From positions 1 through 9,116 of the forward strand of contig JAJQAW010000122.1 in assembly GCA_021203585.1 (NCBI GenBank): a DNA stretch of 9,116 nt, in the 5' to 3' direction. This DNA is from Rikenellaceae bacterium (GTDB lineage Bacteria; Bacteroidota; Bacteroidia; Bacteroidales; Rikenellaceae). Under the pieces are notes generated by a model that worked only from the letters and a program-made list of their open reading frames with translations, ran no database searches and was not told the DNA's origin. Every line of letters begins with the position of its first letter. Within the stretch, counting starts at the first letter, position 1. Positions 1 to 7,204 of the stretch are shown here, piece after piece. The translations under genes and the position numbers were made by a program.

Positions 1-1309
1 GTTTAAAGGGGTATTTACCGTCAAGAGTGTGAAACCGGCGGGCCATTATAAGATTACCGATACGATGGCGGTCTTAACCGACGTCGAGGGGGTGGATCGT
101 GAGGTGTCGATGATTCAGCGGTGGCCGGTGAAGGAAGCGGTTACGGCTTATAAGGACAAGCCTCGTCCGTTCATGGTGATGGAGACCGGGGTACGTCCGA
201 TCGATACGTTCAATCCGTTGGCCGAAGGGGGTACCGGGTTTATTCCGGGGCCTTTCGGGGCGGGGAAGACCGTGTTGCAGCATGCAATTTCCAAGCAGGC
301 GGACGCGGATATCATTGTGATGGTGGCCTGTGGCGAGCGTGCTAACGAGGTGGTGGAGGTATTTACCGAATTTCCGGAATTGGAAGACCCTCGGACGGGC
401 AAGAAACTGATGGAGCGGATGACCATTATCTGCAACACCTCCAACATGCCGGTGGCGGCCCGTGAGGCCTCGGTGTATATCGGGATGGCGATCGGGGAAT
501 ACTACCGGGCGATGGGTCTGAAGGTATTGATTCTAGCGGACTCTACCTCGCGGTGGGCGCAGGCGTTGCGTGAAATGTCCAACCGGTTGGAAGAGCTTCC
601 GGGACAGGACGCTTTTCCGATGGACTTGTCGGCGACCATTTCCAATTACTATGCCCGCGCGGGTGTGGTTTGTCTGAACAACGGTCAGACGGGGTCGGTG
701 ACTTTCCTCGGAACGGTATCTCCGGCTGGAGGTAATCTGAAAGAGCCGGTGACCGAATCGACCAAAAAGACGGCCCGCTGCTTTTACGCCCTTTCCCAAC
801 AGCGTGCGGACAGCAAACGTTACCCGGCGATCGACCCGTTGGACAGTTATTCCAAATACTTGGAATACCCCGAAGTAGTGGAATACCTGGATCAAACCGT
901 GGAACCCGGATGGGCCGATAAAGTGATGCAGGGAAAAACCATCGTACGCCGAGGAAAAGAGGCAGCCGAGCAGATCAATATCCTCGGGGACGACGGGGTT
1001 CCGATGGATTACCACGACCGGTTCTGGAAATCGGAGTTGATCGACTTCGTGATCCTTCAGCAGGACGCCTTCGACAGTATCGACTGCAACACGCCGATGG
1101 AACGCCAGAAGTACATGTACAACCTGGTACTTGAAATTTGTGGTAAAACGTTCAACTACATCGATTTCGAGGATTGCCAGAACTTCTTCAAAGAGGTGAT
1201 TAATATTTTCCGGCAAATGAACTATTCGGAATTTCAAAGCGAGTCGTTCAAGAACTACCACCACAAACTGGACCAGGTGTTGTCCGCCAAAGAAGAACGT
1301 CCGGTTTAA
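1..1309 (+). CDS. atpA: V/A-type ATPase subunit A, catalytic (5'-truncated by window)
   Basis: Catalytic subunit of the V1/A1 head: it binds and hydrolyses or makes ATP, alternating with B in an A3B3 ring on the cytoplasmic side of the membrane. The frame is open from base 2 and runs into the window edge, so about 435 C-terminal residues of a protein usually near 580 are present; the GTG at 29 is an internal codon, not the start. The visible part opens in the non-homologous insert (PAGHYKITDTMAVLTD). It continues with the P-loop GPFGAGKT (248-271), the ACGERANE segment carrying the catalytic Glu of GER (332-340), the strand VLILAD of Walker B type (524-541) followed by STSRWAQALRE, and a helical C-terminal domain. 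It stops at TAA, 31 bp before atpB. The first ~720 bp favour G-ending codons (GGG, CGG, TTG), while the rest favours GGA, CGC and GAA. The assignment is secure. Confidence 0.97.
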   Translation, partial: FKGVFTVKSVKPAGHYKITDTMAVLTDVEGVDREVSMIQRWPVKEAVTAYKDKPRPFMVMETGVRPIDTFNPLAEGGTGFIPGPFGAGKTVLQHAISKQADADIIVMVACGERANEVVEVFTEFPELEDPRTGKKLMERMTIICNTSNMPVAAREASVYIGMAIGEYYRAMGLKVLILADSTSRWAQALREMSNRLEELPGQDAFPMDLSATISNYYARAGVVCLNNGQTGSVTFLGTVSPAGGNLKEPVTESTKKTARCFYALSQQRADSKRYPAIDPLDSYSKYLEYPEVVEYLDQTVEPGWADKVMQGKTIVRRGKEAAEQINILGDDGVPMDYHDRFWKSELIDFVILQQDAFDSIDCNTPMERQKYMYNLVLEICGKTFNYIDFEDCQNFFKEVINIFRQMNYSEFQSESFKNYHHKLDQVLSAKEERPV

Positions 1310-1340
1310 CCCCTCGTCGAACGATTAACACGCAAGCAAG

Positions 1341-2666
1341 ATGAATACGAAAGCTTTTCAAAAAATATACACCAAGATCGAAAACATTACCAAAGCGACC
1401 GTAACGCTCAAAGCTACCGGTGTCGGTAATGACGAACTGGCCACCGTGGGCGGCAAACTGGCCCAGGTGGTAAAAATGGACGGTGATACCGTGACCCTGC
1501 AAATCTTCGCCGGAACGGAAAATATCGCCACGGACTCGGAAGTCGTATTCCACGGCGCTCCCCCTACCCTTCGCGTCAGCGATGAACTGGCCGGCCGCTT
1601 CTTTAACGCCTACGGCGAACCGCTTTACGGGGCACCGATCACCACCGGCGAAGTACGCGAAACCGGCGGCCCGACGGTGAACCCCTTCCACCGCAAACAA
1701 CCGTCGGAACTGATCGCCACCGGAATCGCCGGGATCGACCTGAACAATACCATCGTTTCAGGCCAGAAAATCCCTTTCTTCGCCGATACCGACCAACCGT
1801 ACAATGAGGTCATGGCTATGGTGGCCCTCCGCGCCGAAGCCGATAAAATTATCCTCGGCGGCATGGGTATGACTAACGACGATTTCCTCTATTTCAAGAA
1901 TGTATTCGAAAACGCCGGAGCACTGGACCGCATCGTGAGCTTCGTCAATACCACGGAAAATCCGCCGGTGGAACGCCTGTTGGTTCCCGATATGGCCCTG
2001 ACCGCCGCAGAATACTTCGCCGTAGATAAAGGGCAAAAAGTACTGGTGCTCCTCACCGATATGACCCTGTACTCCGATGCCCTGGCCATCGTGTCCAACC
2101 GGATGGATCAAATCCCGTCCAAAGACAGTATGCCCTGATCACTCTACTCCGACCTGGCAAAAATCTACGAGAAAGCCGTACAACTTCCTAACGGCGGTTC
2201 GATAACCATCATCGCCGTTACCACACTCTCCGGAGGAGATATTACCCACGCCGTACCCGATAATACCGGATACATCACCGAAGGACAACTCTTCCTACGA
2301 AACGACACCGATACCGGAAAAGTCATCGTAGACCCCTTCCGAAGCCTCTCCCGGTTGAAACAATTGGTCATCGGAAAAAAAACCAGGGAAGACCACCCGC
2401 AAGTTATGAACGCCGCCGTACGCCTCTACGCCGACGCCGCAAACGCTAAAACCAAACTGGAAAACGGCTTCGACCTCACCGACTACGACGAACGTACCCT
2501 GGCCTTCGCTAAAGATTACTCCGAAAAACTTCTGGCTATCGACGTAAATATTGATATCACAACCATGCTCGATACCGCATGGACCCTCTTCGCCAAGTAT
2601 TTTACCAAAAACGAAGTCGCCATTAAAGACGAATTCACTCAAAAATATTGGCCGAAAGATGAGTAA
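1341..2666 (+). pseudogene. atpB: V/A-type ATPase subunit B, interrupted by one in-frame TGA
   Basis: Non-catalytic nucleotide-binding subunit of the A3B3 head. Read from ATG 1341 to TAA 2664-2666, the frame gives 441 codons, the family's normal length, with one internal stop at codon 266 (2136-2138). The N-terminal beta-barrel, central nucleotide-binding domain and C-terminal helical domain are all recognisable. After the stop the same frame continues with SLYSDLAKIYEKAV, LSGGDITHAVPDNTGYITEG and DPFRSLSRLKQL. The family has SKDSMPG-SLYSDLA here, so TGA replaces a conserved Gly codon, most simply GGA to TGA. A product ending at the TGA (265 aa) would lose the arginine finger (Arg of SLSRL, codon 338) and the helical bundle, so it should not support catalysis. 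The next in-frame starts (TTG 2355, ATG 2406) lie deep in the domain and cannot rescue it by reinitiation. Codons are strongly C-rich (CTG/CTC, GCC, ACC), unlike atpD downstream. Sequencing error, real nonsense mutation and recoding cannot be told apart here. Confidence 0.9.
2136..2138 (+). other. Internal TGA codon in atpB
   Basis: The codon string is ATG CCC TGA TCA CTC TAC, so the reading frame is the same on both sides and no indel is needed. A single base, G to T at 2136, restores Gly. No hairpin of the bacterial SECIS type is evident directly downstream. Elsewhere in the window TGA serves as a normal stop (7157-7159), which argues against a reassigned code. Confidence 0.9.
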
Positions 2667-2673
2667 TAACCGC

Positions 2674-2706
2674 CTGAACTGGCGCTTTTAAAAAGCGCTG
2701 CGAAAA
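2674..2706 (+). repeat. Left arm of inverted repeat bounding the spacer
   Basis: It begins CTGAACTGGCGCTTTT eight bases after the atpB stop. The reverse complement of 3353-3386 starts with the same 16 bases and then continues with similar sequence (AAAAGCGC, then a GC-AAAA stretch) with a few mismatches and a 2-nt gap. A weaker similarity (AAAACTT, then a CCGG stretch) continues inward to about 2730. The arm is also a hairpin by itself: GCGCTTTT-A-AAAAGCGC (2682-2698). Confidence 0.8.
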
Positions 2707-3074
2707 CTTACCCCCCGGCAGGTTTGCTTACGCCTGTAAGAAGTTTCGGGAAGGTTCGATTCAGTCTTCTGGAAAGGATTCCGGGCAACGGTTCCGGAGA
2801 AATTCCAGGGAGGATAAGGCCAGAGAAGGTTCTGAGAAGGAATTCGGGGAAGTTCTTAGAAGGCCTCCGGAGATGGTCCGGAGAACGGTTTTTAAAATTG
2901 GTCCGGTAGATTTTACGGTCAGGGATTTTCAGAAACAGGAAAGACTTTTGAAATAGATTTAAATGGATTTTAACTAAGTCTGAAATAAAGGAAGTCCAGT
3001 CTGCGTGAAGATGGACTGCATGAAACAAACCTATTGAAGTAAGCCTGCAGAGAAGCAAGCAATAAGGAAGTTCA

Positions 3075-3103
3075 GAAAGAAAGAAAGAAAGAAAGAAAGA
3101 AAG
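3075..3103 (+). repeat. (GAAA)7 tetranucleotide microsatellite
   Basis: Seven perfect GAAA units run from 3075 to 3102, followed by one more G. Tetranucleotide tracts like this are prone to slippage. It lies about 300 bp upstream of atpD and outside any credible coding frame, so length changes would act, if at all, on transcription or RNA structure. Confidence 0.95.
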
Positions 3104-3201
3104 CCAAGGTAAAGCCGGCAGGATTCTACGACTTTGCTGAGGGGAGGAGAAAAGTCCTTTAAGAGAAAGGAGTTTTCGGCCAGGGATGAGGAGTTTCCGA
3201 A

Positions 3202-3277
3202 GGAAACCATTTTCCGCTTGCCGGCAGGCGCTCAAGCTTGCTTGAAAGCGCCTGCCGGCAAGCGGAAAATGGTTTCC
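3202..3277. repeat. Perfect 31-bp inverted repeat (long hairpin)
   Basis: The arms at 3202-3232 and 3247-3277 are perfectly complementary around a 14-nt loop that contains the palindrome CAAGCTTG. The arms include GCTTGCCGGCAGGCGCT. Outer bases GGCCAGGGA (3178-3186) and TCCCTGGCC (3294-3302) are complementary too, with mismatched sequence between, so the imperfect structure spans about 125 bp. There is no T run after it, so it is not a typical terminator. Transcribed, it would form a very stable hairpin within the atpB-atpD message. Confidence 0.92.
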
Positions 3278-3330
3278 TCGCAGGGGAAAGTCGTCCCTGG
3301 CCGCAAGCCCGGCACAAAAGTTTTTGGTGT

Positions 3331-3348
3331 CGCTTTTTTCAAAAAGCG
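3331..3348. repeat. CGCTTTTT/AAAAAGCG palindrome
   Basis: Eight-base arms with a two-base centre (TC). It is the same type of unit as the palindromes at 2682-2698 and 3359-3379, making three related palindromes around this spacer. The T tract lies within the stem, not after it, so these are not standard intrinsic terminators. Confidence 0.65.
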
Positions 3349-3352
3349 GCGA

Positions 3353-3386
3353 TTTTGCGGCGCTTTTCTAAAAAGCGCCAGTTCAG
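3353..3386 (-). repeat. Right arm of inverted repeat bounding the spacer
   Basis: It ends AAAAGCGCCAGTTCAG, the exact complement of the left arm's first 16 bases, 12 bases before the atpD start. It contains its own hairpin, GGCGCTTTT-CTA-AAAAGCGCC (3359-3379). A related palindrome, CGCTTTTT-TC-AAAAAGCG (3331-3348), lies just inside it and seems to be an extra copy that the left end lacks. Confidence 0.8.
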
Positions 3387-3398
3387 AACAGTAAGATT

Positions 3399-3995
3399 AT
3401 GGCGATAAAGTTTCAGTACAACAAGACGTCGTTGAACGACATGGACAAGCAGTTAAAGATGCGTACTCGTGCTTTGCCGACGATAAAGAGCAAGGAGTCG
3501 GCGCTTCGGTTGGAGGTGAAGAAGGCGAAGGATGAGGCGGAGGCTTTTGACGAGGCTCTTCGGGCTTTGATGTCGCAATACGATTACATGGTATCGCTGT
3601 GGGGGGAATTTGATCCGGAGTTGATACGGGTATCGGATGTACGGATGAAGATTTCGAAGATTGCGGGAGTACGGCTTCCGGTTTTGGAGGAGGTGGTCTT
3701 TGAGGAGCGGCCTTACGATCTATTCAGTTCTCCGGTTTGGATTGCGGACGGGGTTTTGGCATTGAAGGAGTTGGCTCGGCAGGGTTTGGAGCGGGAGTTT
3801 ATGACGCGTAAGATGGAGCTATTGGACCATGCACGGAAGAAGACGACCCAGAAGGTAAATTTGTACGAGAAGGTACAGATTCCGGGGTATCAGGAGGCGA
3901 TATTAAAAATTAAGCGGTTTTTGGAGGACGAGGAGAATTTATCGAAATCGTCCCAGAAGATCGTAAAGACCCGTCAGGAAAATCAGGGAGGATAG
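3399..3995 (+). CDS. atpD: V/A-type ATPase subunit D (central shaft)
   Basis: Subunit D forms the long coiled-coil rotor axle that turns inside the A3B3 head and passes torque to the membrane ring. The 198-residue length fits the family (about 200). The N-terminal half (FQYNKTSLNDMDKQLKMR, then a Lys/Glu/Ala-rich helix) and the C-terminal helix (KVNLYEKVQIPGYQEAILKI and following) have the expected antiparallel coiled-coil character, with a small globular middle (LPVLEEVVFEERPYDLF). The ATG at 3399 follows AT-rich sequence with no clear Shine-Dalgarno. Codon choice is markedly G-rich (many TTG, CGG, GAG; almost no CTG or CTC), the reverse of atpB. It stops at TAG, three bases before atpI, so the two are probably translationally coupled. 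Confidence 0.95.
   Translation: MAIKFQYNKTSLNDMDKQLKMRTRALPTIKSKESALRLEVKKAKDEAEAFDEALRALMSQYDYMVSLWGEFDPELIRVSDVRMKISKIAGVRLPVLEEVVFEERPYDLFSSPVWIADGVLALKELARQGLEREFMTRKMELLDHARKKTTQKVNLYEKVQIPGYQEAILKIKRFLEDEENLSKSSQKIVKTRQENQGG
3986..3991 (+). promoter_or_regulatory. Shine-Dalgarno-like GGGAGG before atpI
   Basis: GGGAGG lies 7 nt before the ATG at 3999, inside the last codons of atpD. It supports 3999 rather than the second ATG at 4011 as start, and fits coupled translation of D and I. Because it also encodes the Gly-Gly end of D, the match may be partly coincidental. Confidence 0.5.
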
Positions 3996-3998
3996 GGT

Positions 3999-5813
3999 AT
4001 GATAGTACCGATGATAAAATACAGCTTCATTCTTTACCACAAGGATCAGGAAGCGTTTTTGGCCGAGCTCCAGGAGCTAGGTTTGATAGACATTACGGTA
4101 ACGGACTGGGAACCGACGGAAACGGAGAAGGCATTGATGAGCGATATAGAGCATCAGCGCCGGGCGGTGACTCATTTGCGGGAGCGGTTAAAGGATCCGG
4201 GCCGGGTTTCGGCGGAGGCTTTCGAATCGCCGGAGGAGACTTTGCGGCAGTACATTGCTGCAAGAGGTGAGATCGAGCGGCTGGAGGCAGAGATAGCCAA
4301 GGCGGAGAAAGAGGTATCGGATTTGAAGCCGTGGGGTGATTTTTCCAAATCGTCGTTGGAGCAACTAGCAGGGATTGGAATTAAATTGCATTTCTTTACC
4401 GCTTTTACCAAGGAGTACAACCAGCGGATCGGTCAATGGGAAGCCACCTATGCGATCGAAAAGATCGCCGAAGAAAAGGGCGTAACCTATTTTGTAGTCG
4501 TAGCCGGGCCGGACACGCCGGCGGTGGAGATCAATGCCAATGAAATCAAGACGCCAGGGTATACGTGGCAGGAGCGCGAGAACTATCTGGCGCAACTTCG
4601 CGCGGATTTGGAGGCGCAGGAGTTTGTTCTGGAGCGTGCGGCGGAAGGGACCGAGGAATTGGAAACTTTCGGCAGGCAGATGCAGGAACAGCTTCATTTG
4701 AGCAAGGTAAAGACTACGGCTCTCCGTCAGGCAGAGGGTTCGTTGATTTTGATCGAAGGTTTTGCCCCGGAGGAATCCCAGGATAAAATCGACGCGTTTA
4801 TCGAGGCCAACGAAGCCTATTCCATGAAGGGGAAACCGGAGGAGGCGGACGATACGCCGGTGTTGTTGAAAAACAACCGTTTTGCCCGGTTGTTCGAATT
4901 GGTCGGTAGTTTTTACTCGCTTCCCAAATACGGAACGGTAGACTTAACGCCTTATTTCGCTCCGTTCTACATGCTGTTTTTCGGCTTTTGCCTGGCGGAC
5001 GCCGGTTACGGAATCCTTTATGTGCTGGCCGCCCTGCTGCTTCGGCCACGGATGAAGGGAGTCATGAAAGACGTGATGTCGCTGGTAATGATTTGCGGAT
5101 TCTCGACCATTTTCTTCGGCTTGTTGACGGGGAATGCCTTTGGGATCGAGCTGACCAAACAACCGGTATTTGCCGGATTGCATCGATTTATGATCAGTTC
5201 AACCCAACTGTTTTATGTGGCTATCGCTGTGGGAATCGTGCATATTCTGTATGCAATGACTTTAAAAGTCATTTTTACCGCCCGGCTGCGCGGATTTAAA
5301 TATTCGCTCTCCTCCCTCGGATGGATTATCGTGATTCTGTCGGGATTGGCCGCTTTCCTGCTGCCAATGGCGGATATCTATACTTACACGACGGAAAGCC
5401 CTGTATTCTGGGTAGTTACCGGGGTAGGGCTATTTCTGATGCTGTTTATGAATTCTCCGGGTAAAAATCCGTTTGTCAATTTCGGAACCGGATTGTGGAA
5501 TACCTACAACGATGTGACCGGACTGTTGAGCGACGGACTTTCCTACATCCGGCTATTCGCCCTCGGACTTTCGGGGGGTATCCAGACCCTGGTGTTCAAC
5601 CGACTGGCCATGGAGCTTAGCCCGGATGTGATCATCCTCAAGCAATTGGTGATGATCCTCATCCTGGCTGTCGGACAAGGCATTACGCTGTTTATGGCCT
5701 CGCTGAGCGCATTTGTCCACCCCTTGCGTCTGACCTTCGTGGAATTTTACAACAATTCCGGTTTCGTACCGGGCGGACGGGCTTACCAGCCGCTCAAAAA
5801 GCAAGAGAAATAA
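3999..5813 (+). CDS. atpI: V/A-type ATPase subunit I (membrane stator, 'a' subunit homologue)
   Basis: Subunit I carries the two ion half-channels next to the K ring and links the membrane part to the peripheral stalks. At 604 residues it is of normal family length. Residues 1 to about 310 are soluble and contain long charged helices (about 45-110 and 195-240). The rest is membrane-embedded, with hydrophobic segments near 318-348, 357-380, 402-424, 438-456, 468-485, 510-535 and 546-572. The essential Arg that faces the ring carboxylate is present as R518 in LSYIRLFALGLSG. The C-terminal signature AFVHPLRLTFVEFYNNSGF (571-589) is intact. The start MIVPMIKYSF matches the family N-terminus. The first third is G-rich like atpD, and composition becomes more balanced after about 4400. 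No truncation or frameshift was seen. Confidence 0.96.
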   Translation: MIVPMIKYSFILYHKDQEAFLAELQELGLIDITVTDWEPTETEKALMSDIEHQRRAVTHLRERLKDPGRVSAEAFESPEETLRQYIAARGEIERLEAEIAKAEKEVSDLKPWGDFSKSSLEQLAGIGIKLHFFTAFTKEYNQRIGQWEATYAIEKIAEEKGVTYFVVVAGPDTPAVEINANEIKTPGYTWQERENYLAQLRADLEAQEFVLERAAEGTEELETFGRQMQEQLHLSKVKTTALRQAEGSLILIEGFAPEESQDKIDAFIEANEAYSMKGKPEEADDTPVLLKNNRFARLFELVGSFYSLPKYGTVDLTPYFAPFYMLFFGFCLADAGYGILYVLAALLLRPRMKGVMKDVMSLVMICGFSTIFFGLLTGNAFGIELTKQPVFAGLHRFMISSTQLFYVAIAVGIVHILYAMTLKVIFTARLRGFKYSLSSLGWIIVILSGLAAFLLPMADIYTYTTESPVFWVVTGVGLFLMLFMNSPGKNPFVNFGTGLWNTYNDVTGLLSDGLSYIRLFALGLSGGIQTLVFNRLAMELSPDVIILKQLVMILILAVGQGITLFMASLSAFVHPLRLTFVEFYNNSGFVPGGRAYQPLKKQEK

Positions 5814-5833
5814 GAACTTAAATAAATGTTTAA

Positions 5834-6301
<468 letters not shown>

Positions 6302-6321
6302 GGCAATCCCATTGCGATTCG

Positions 6322-6353
6322 AAAAATCCCGGTACGGCGGTACCGGGATTTTT
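6322..6353 (+). terminator. Intrinsic terminator of the ATPase operon
   Basis: Fourteen-base arms, AAAAATCCCGGTAC and GTACCGGGATTTTT, pair perfectly around a GGCG loop, 20 bp after the atpK stop. The T run is on the plus-strand side; the A run would allow some minus-strand termination as well. The next gene has its own promoter. Confidence 0.9.
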
Positions 6354-6390
6354 ATGCTCCCCCACTTCTGCATGCGCCGAAGCCGGAATG

Positions 6391-6422
6391 TTTCATTTTT
6401 TACGGAAAGTTGCTTACTTTTG
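6391..6422 (+). promoter_or_regulatory. Bacteroidetes-type promoter for the DUF5684-like gene
   Basis: A -7 element TACTTTTG (6415-6422) matches TAnnTTTG. A TTTC (6391-6394) lies 20 nt upstream, one base from the TTTG -33 consensus. Transcription would start near 6428, leaving a short leader before ATG 6452. Confidence 0.65.
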
Positions 6423-6451
6423 GGAGAGAAAAACCGAAAATCCGAGTACGT

Positions 6452-7159
6452 ATGAAAATGTTGTATCCTGAAGCATGGATGGTCGTGATGATGAACGGCG
6501 TGAACTTCCTGCTTTCGGCATTGATTTTGATCAGTCTTTGTTTTATTTTCATCAAAATGAAACAACCAGCCTGGAAAGCCATTATACCCTATTACAATTT
6601 TTGGGTGCTGATGAAATGCCTGAAACAATCGATGGTTCGGTTTTGGATTTCGATCGGCTGCATGGTCGGTATGCTGCTCACGCTGGTCGTCTTGTTAAGC
6701 AACATTTCGATGGCCATGATCACCGGTCAGGCGATTTCGCAGACGTTAGTAACGGTTTGCGGATTACTGGCCCTGGTCTTTTTCGCGATCGCTTTCGCCA
6801 TAGGAATTGTAGTCGCTCACGGACTATCCAAAAGTTTCGGACACGGAGCCGGGTATACTACGGGATTGATCCTTTTACCCTTTGTTTTTTACCCGTTGCT
6901 GGCTTTCGGCGACGACCGGTTTGTGGAGCCGGAAGACCCCGCCCCGTCCGGTCCGGCAGGGACCACTTCGGGACATTCCGCTCCGGATTTCGCGGCCGTT
7001 CCGCTCACCGGAGAACCTGAACCGTCCGAGAGGTCTTCGTCCGCCGATCACGCGGAAGAAAACGAGCCGGTGTATACCGAAAATCCGGTCGAAGCCCAAA
7101 GCGAAAATCCATTGGATCACACCGTAGCCCGGGTAGAAGACGATTTGGACGAATGCTGA
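6452..7159 (+). CDS. DUF5684-like small membrane protein with acidic C-terminal tail
   Basis: A 235-residue predicted inner-membrane protein of unknown function. Hydrophobic helices lie near 11-35, 64-86, 97-124 and 135-153. The segment PAWKAIIPYYNFWVLMKCLK (39-58) and the stretch HGLSKSFGHGAGYTTGLILL to PFVFYPLLAFGDDRF (123-157) fit the DUF5684 pattern as I remember it: an aromatic PAW/IIPxYN loop and a closing FYPxLxFGD. After residue 158 the protein has a Pro/Ser/Glu-rich acidic, probably disordered tail of about 77 residues ending in DLDEC. I chose ATG 6452 because the in-frame TTG at 6410 lies upstream of the promoter -7 element and could not be transcribed from it. It stops at TGA. Promoter and terminator positions make it a single-gene unit, separate from the ATPase. 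Confidence 0.8.
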   Translation: MKMLYPEAWMVVMMNGVNFLLSALILISLCFIFIKMKQPAWKAIIPYYNFWVLMKCLKQSMVRFWISIGCMVGMLLTLVVLLSNISMAMITGQAISQTLVTVCGLLALVFFAIAFAIGIVVAHGLSKSFGHGAGYTTGLILLPFVFYPLLAFGDDRFVEPEDPAPSGPAGTTSGHSAPDFAAVPLTGEPEPSERSSSADHAEENEPVYTENPVEAQSENPLDHTVARVEDDLDEC

Positions 7160-7169
7160 TTCCGCGGCA

Positions 7170-7201
7170 TTTGCATATTCAAAACTTCCTTTTTATCTTT
7201 G
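7170..7201 (+). promoter_or_regulatory. Bacteroidetes-type promoter for rplS
   Basis: TTTG (7170-7173), a 20-nt spacer and TATCTTTG (7194-7201) match both consensus elements exactly. Transcription should begin about 7205-7210, so the rplS message has a leader of roughly 215 nt. The -33 element begins 11 bases after the upstream gene's stop. Confidence 0.85.
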
Positions 7202-7204
7202 CCC

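Larger units (their letters stand above)
2667..3398. other. 732-bp atpB-atpD spacer, purine-rich, repeat-bounded, no convincing gene
   Basis: In related operons atpB and atpD normally lie close together, so this spacer is large. The plus strand is strikingly rich in A+G between about 2720 and 3200. It holds degenerate GAAGGTTC-like words, three copies of TCCGGAGA (2793, 2866, 2877), a (GAAA)7 tract, a perfect 31-bp inverted repeat and, near both ends, inverted copies of a CTGAACTGGCGCTTTT motif. Open frames on both strands exist, but their translations are low-complexity and match no family I recognise. I found no clear TAnnTTTG promoter in front of atpD. It may be a small non-autonomous insertion element or a structured intercistronic RNA that separates AB from DIK expression; both are inference. 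Confidence 0.7.

Noticed and set aside
533..1264. 243-codon minus-strand open frame opposite atpA
   Set aside because: It lies wholly antisense to a highly conserved gene and its translation resembles no family; it is a by-product of atpA codon bias.
2136..2180. Selenocysteine or reassigned-code explanation for the atpB TGA
   Set aside because: No SECIS-like hairpin is evident just downstream, selenocysteine has no role at a structural Gly, and TGA ends another gene here (7157-7159). It remains a low-probability option in the findings.
2724..2909. 61-codon plus-strand open frame in the spacer
   Set aside because: TTG start, no ribosome-binding support, and a repetitive Arg/Gly/Glu translation that follows the degenerate GAAGG words.
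2708..3235. 175-codon minus-strand open frame in the atpB-atpD spacer
   Set aside because: The translation is low-complexity (Ser/Leu/Phe/Pro/Arg-rich) as expected from the complement of purine-rich DNA; it crosses the GAAA microsatellite, and no family signature was seen.
3134..3394. 86-codon plus-strand open frame before atpD
   Set aside because: It consists mainly of the 31-bp inverted repeat and the CGCTTTTT palindromes; the Lys/Phe/Ala-rich product reflects repeat composition and has no recognisable domain.
2662..3394. Possible 5-bp target-site duplication AGTAA (2662-2666 and 3390-3394) flanking the spacer
   Set aside because: The two copies lie at different distances from the inverted-repeat ends (7 versus 3 bp), and a 5-bp match is easily chance; the left copy is part of the atpB stop.
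6410..6451. Upstream TTG start for the DUF5684-like gene
   Set aside because: The TTG overlaps the promoter, upstream of the expected transcription start, and the 14 extra residues are unlike the hydrophobic N-terminus that follows ATG 6452.
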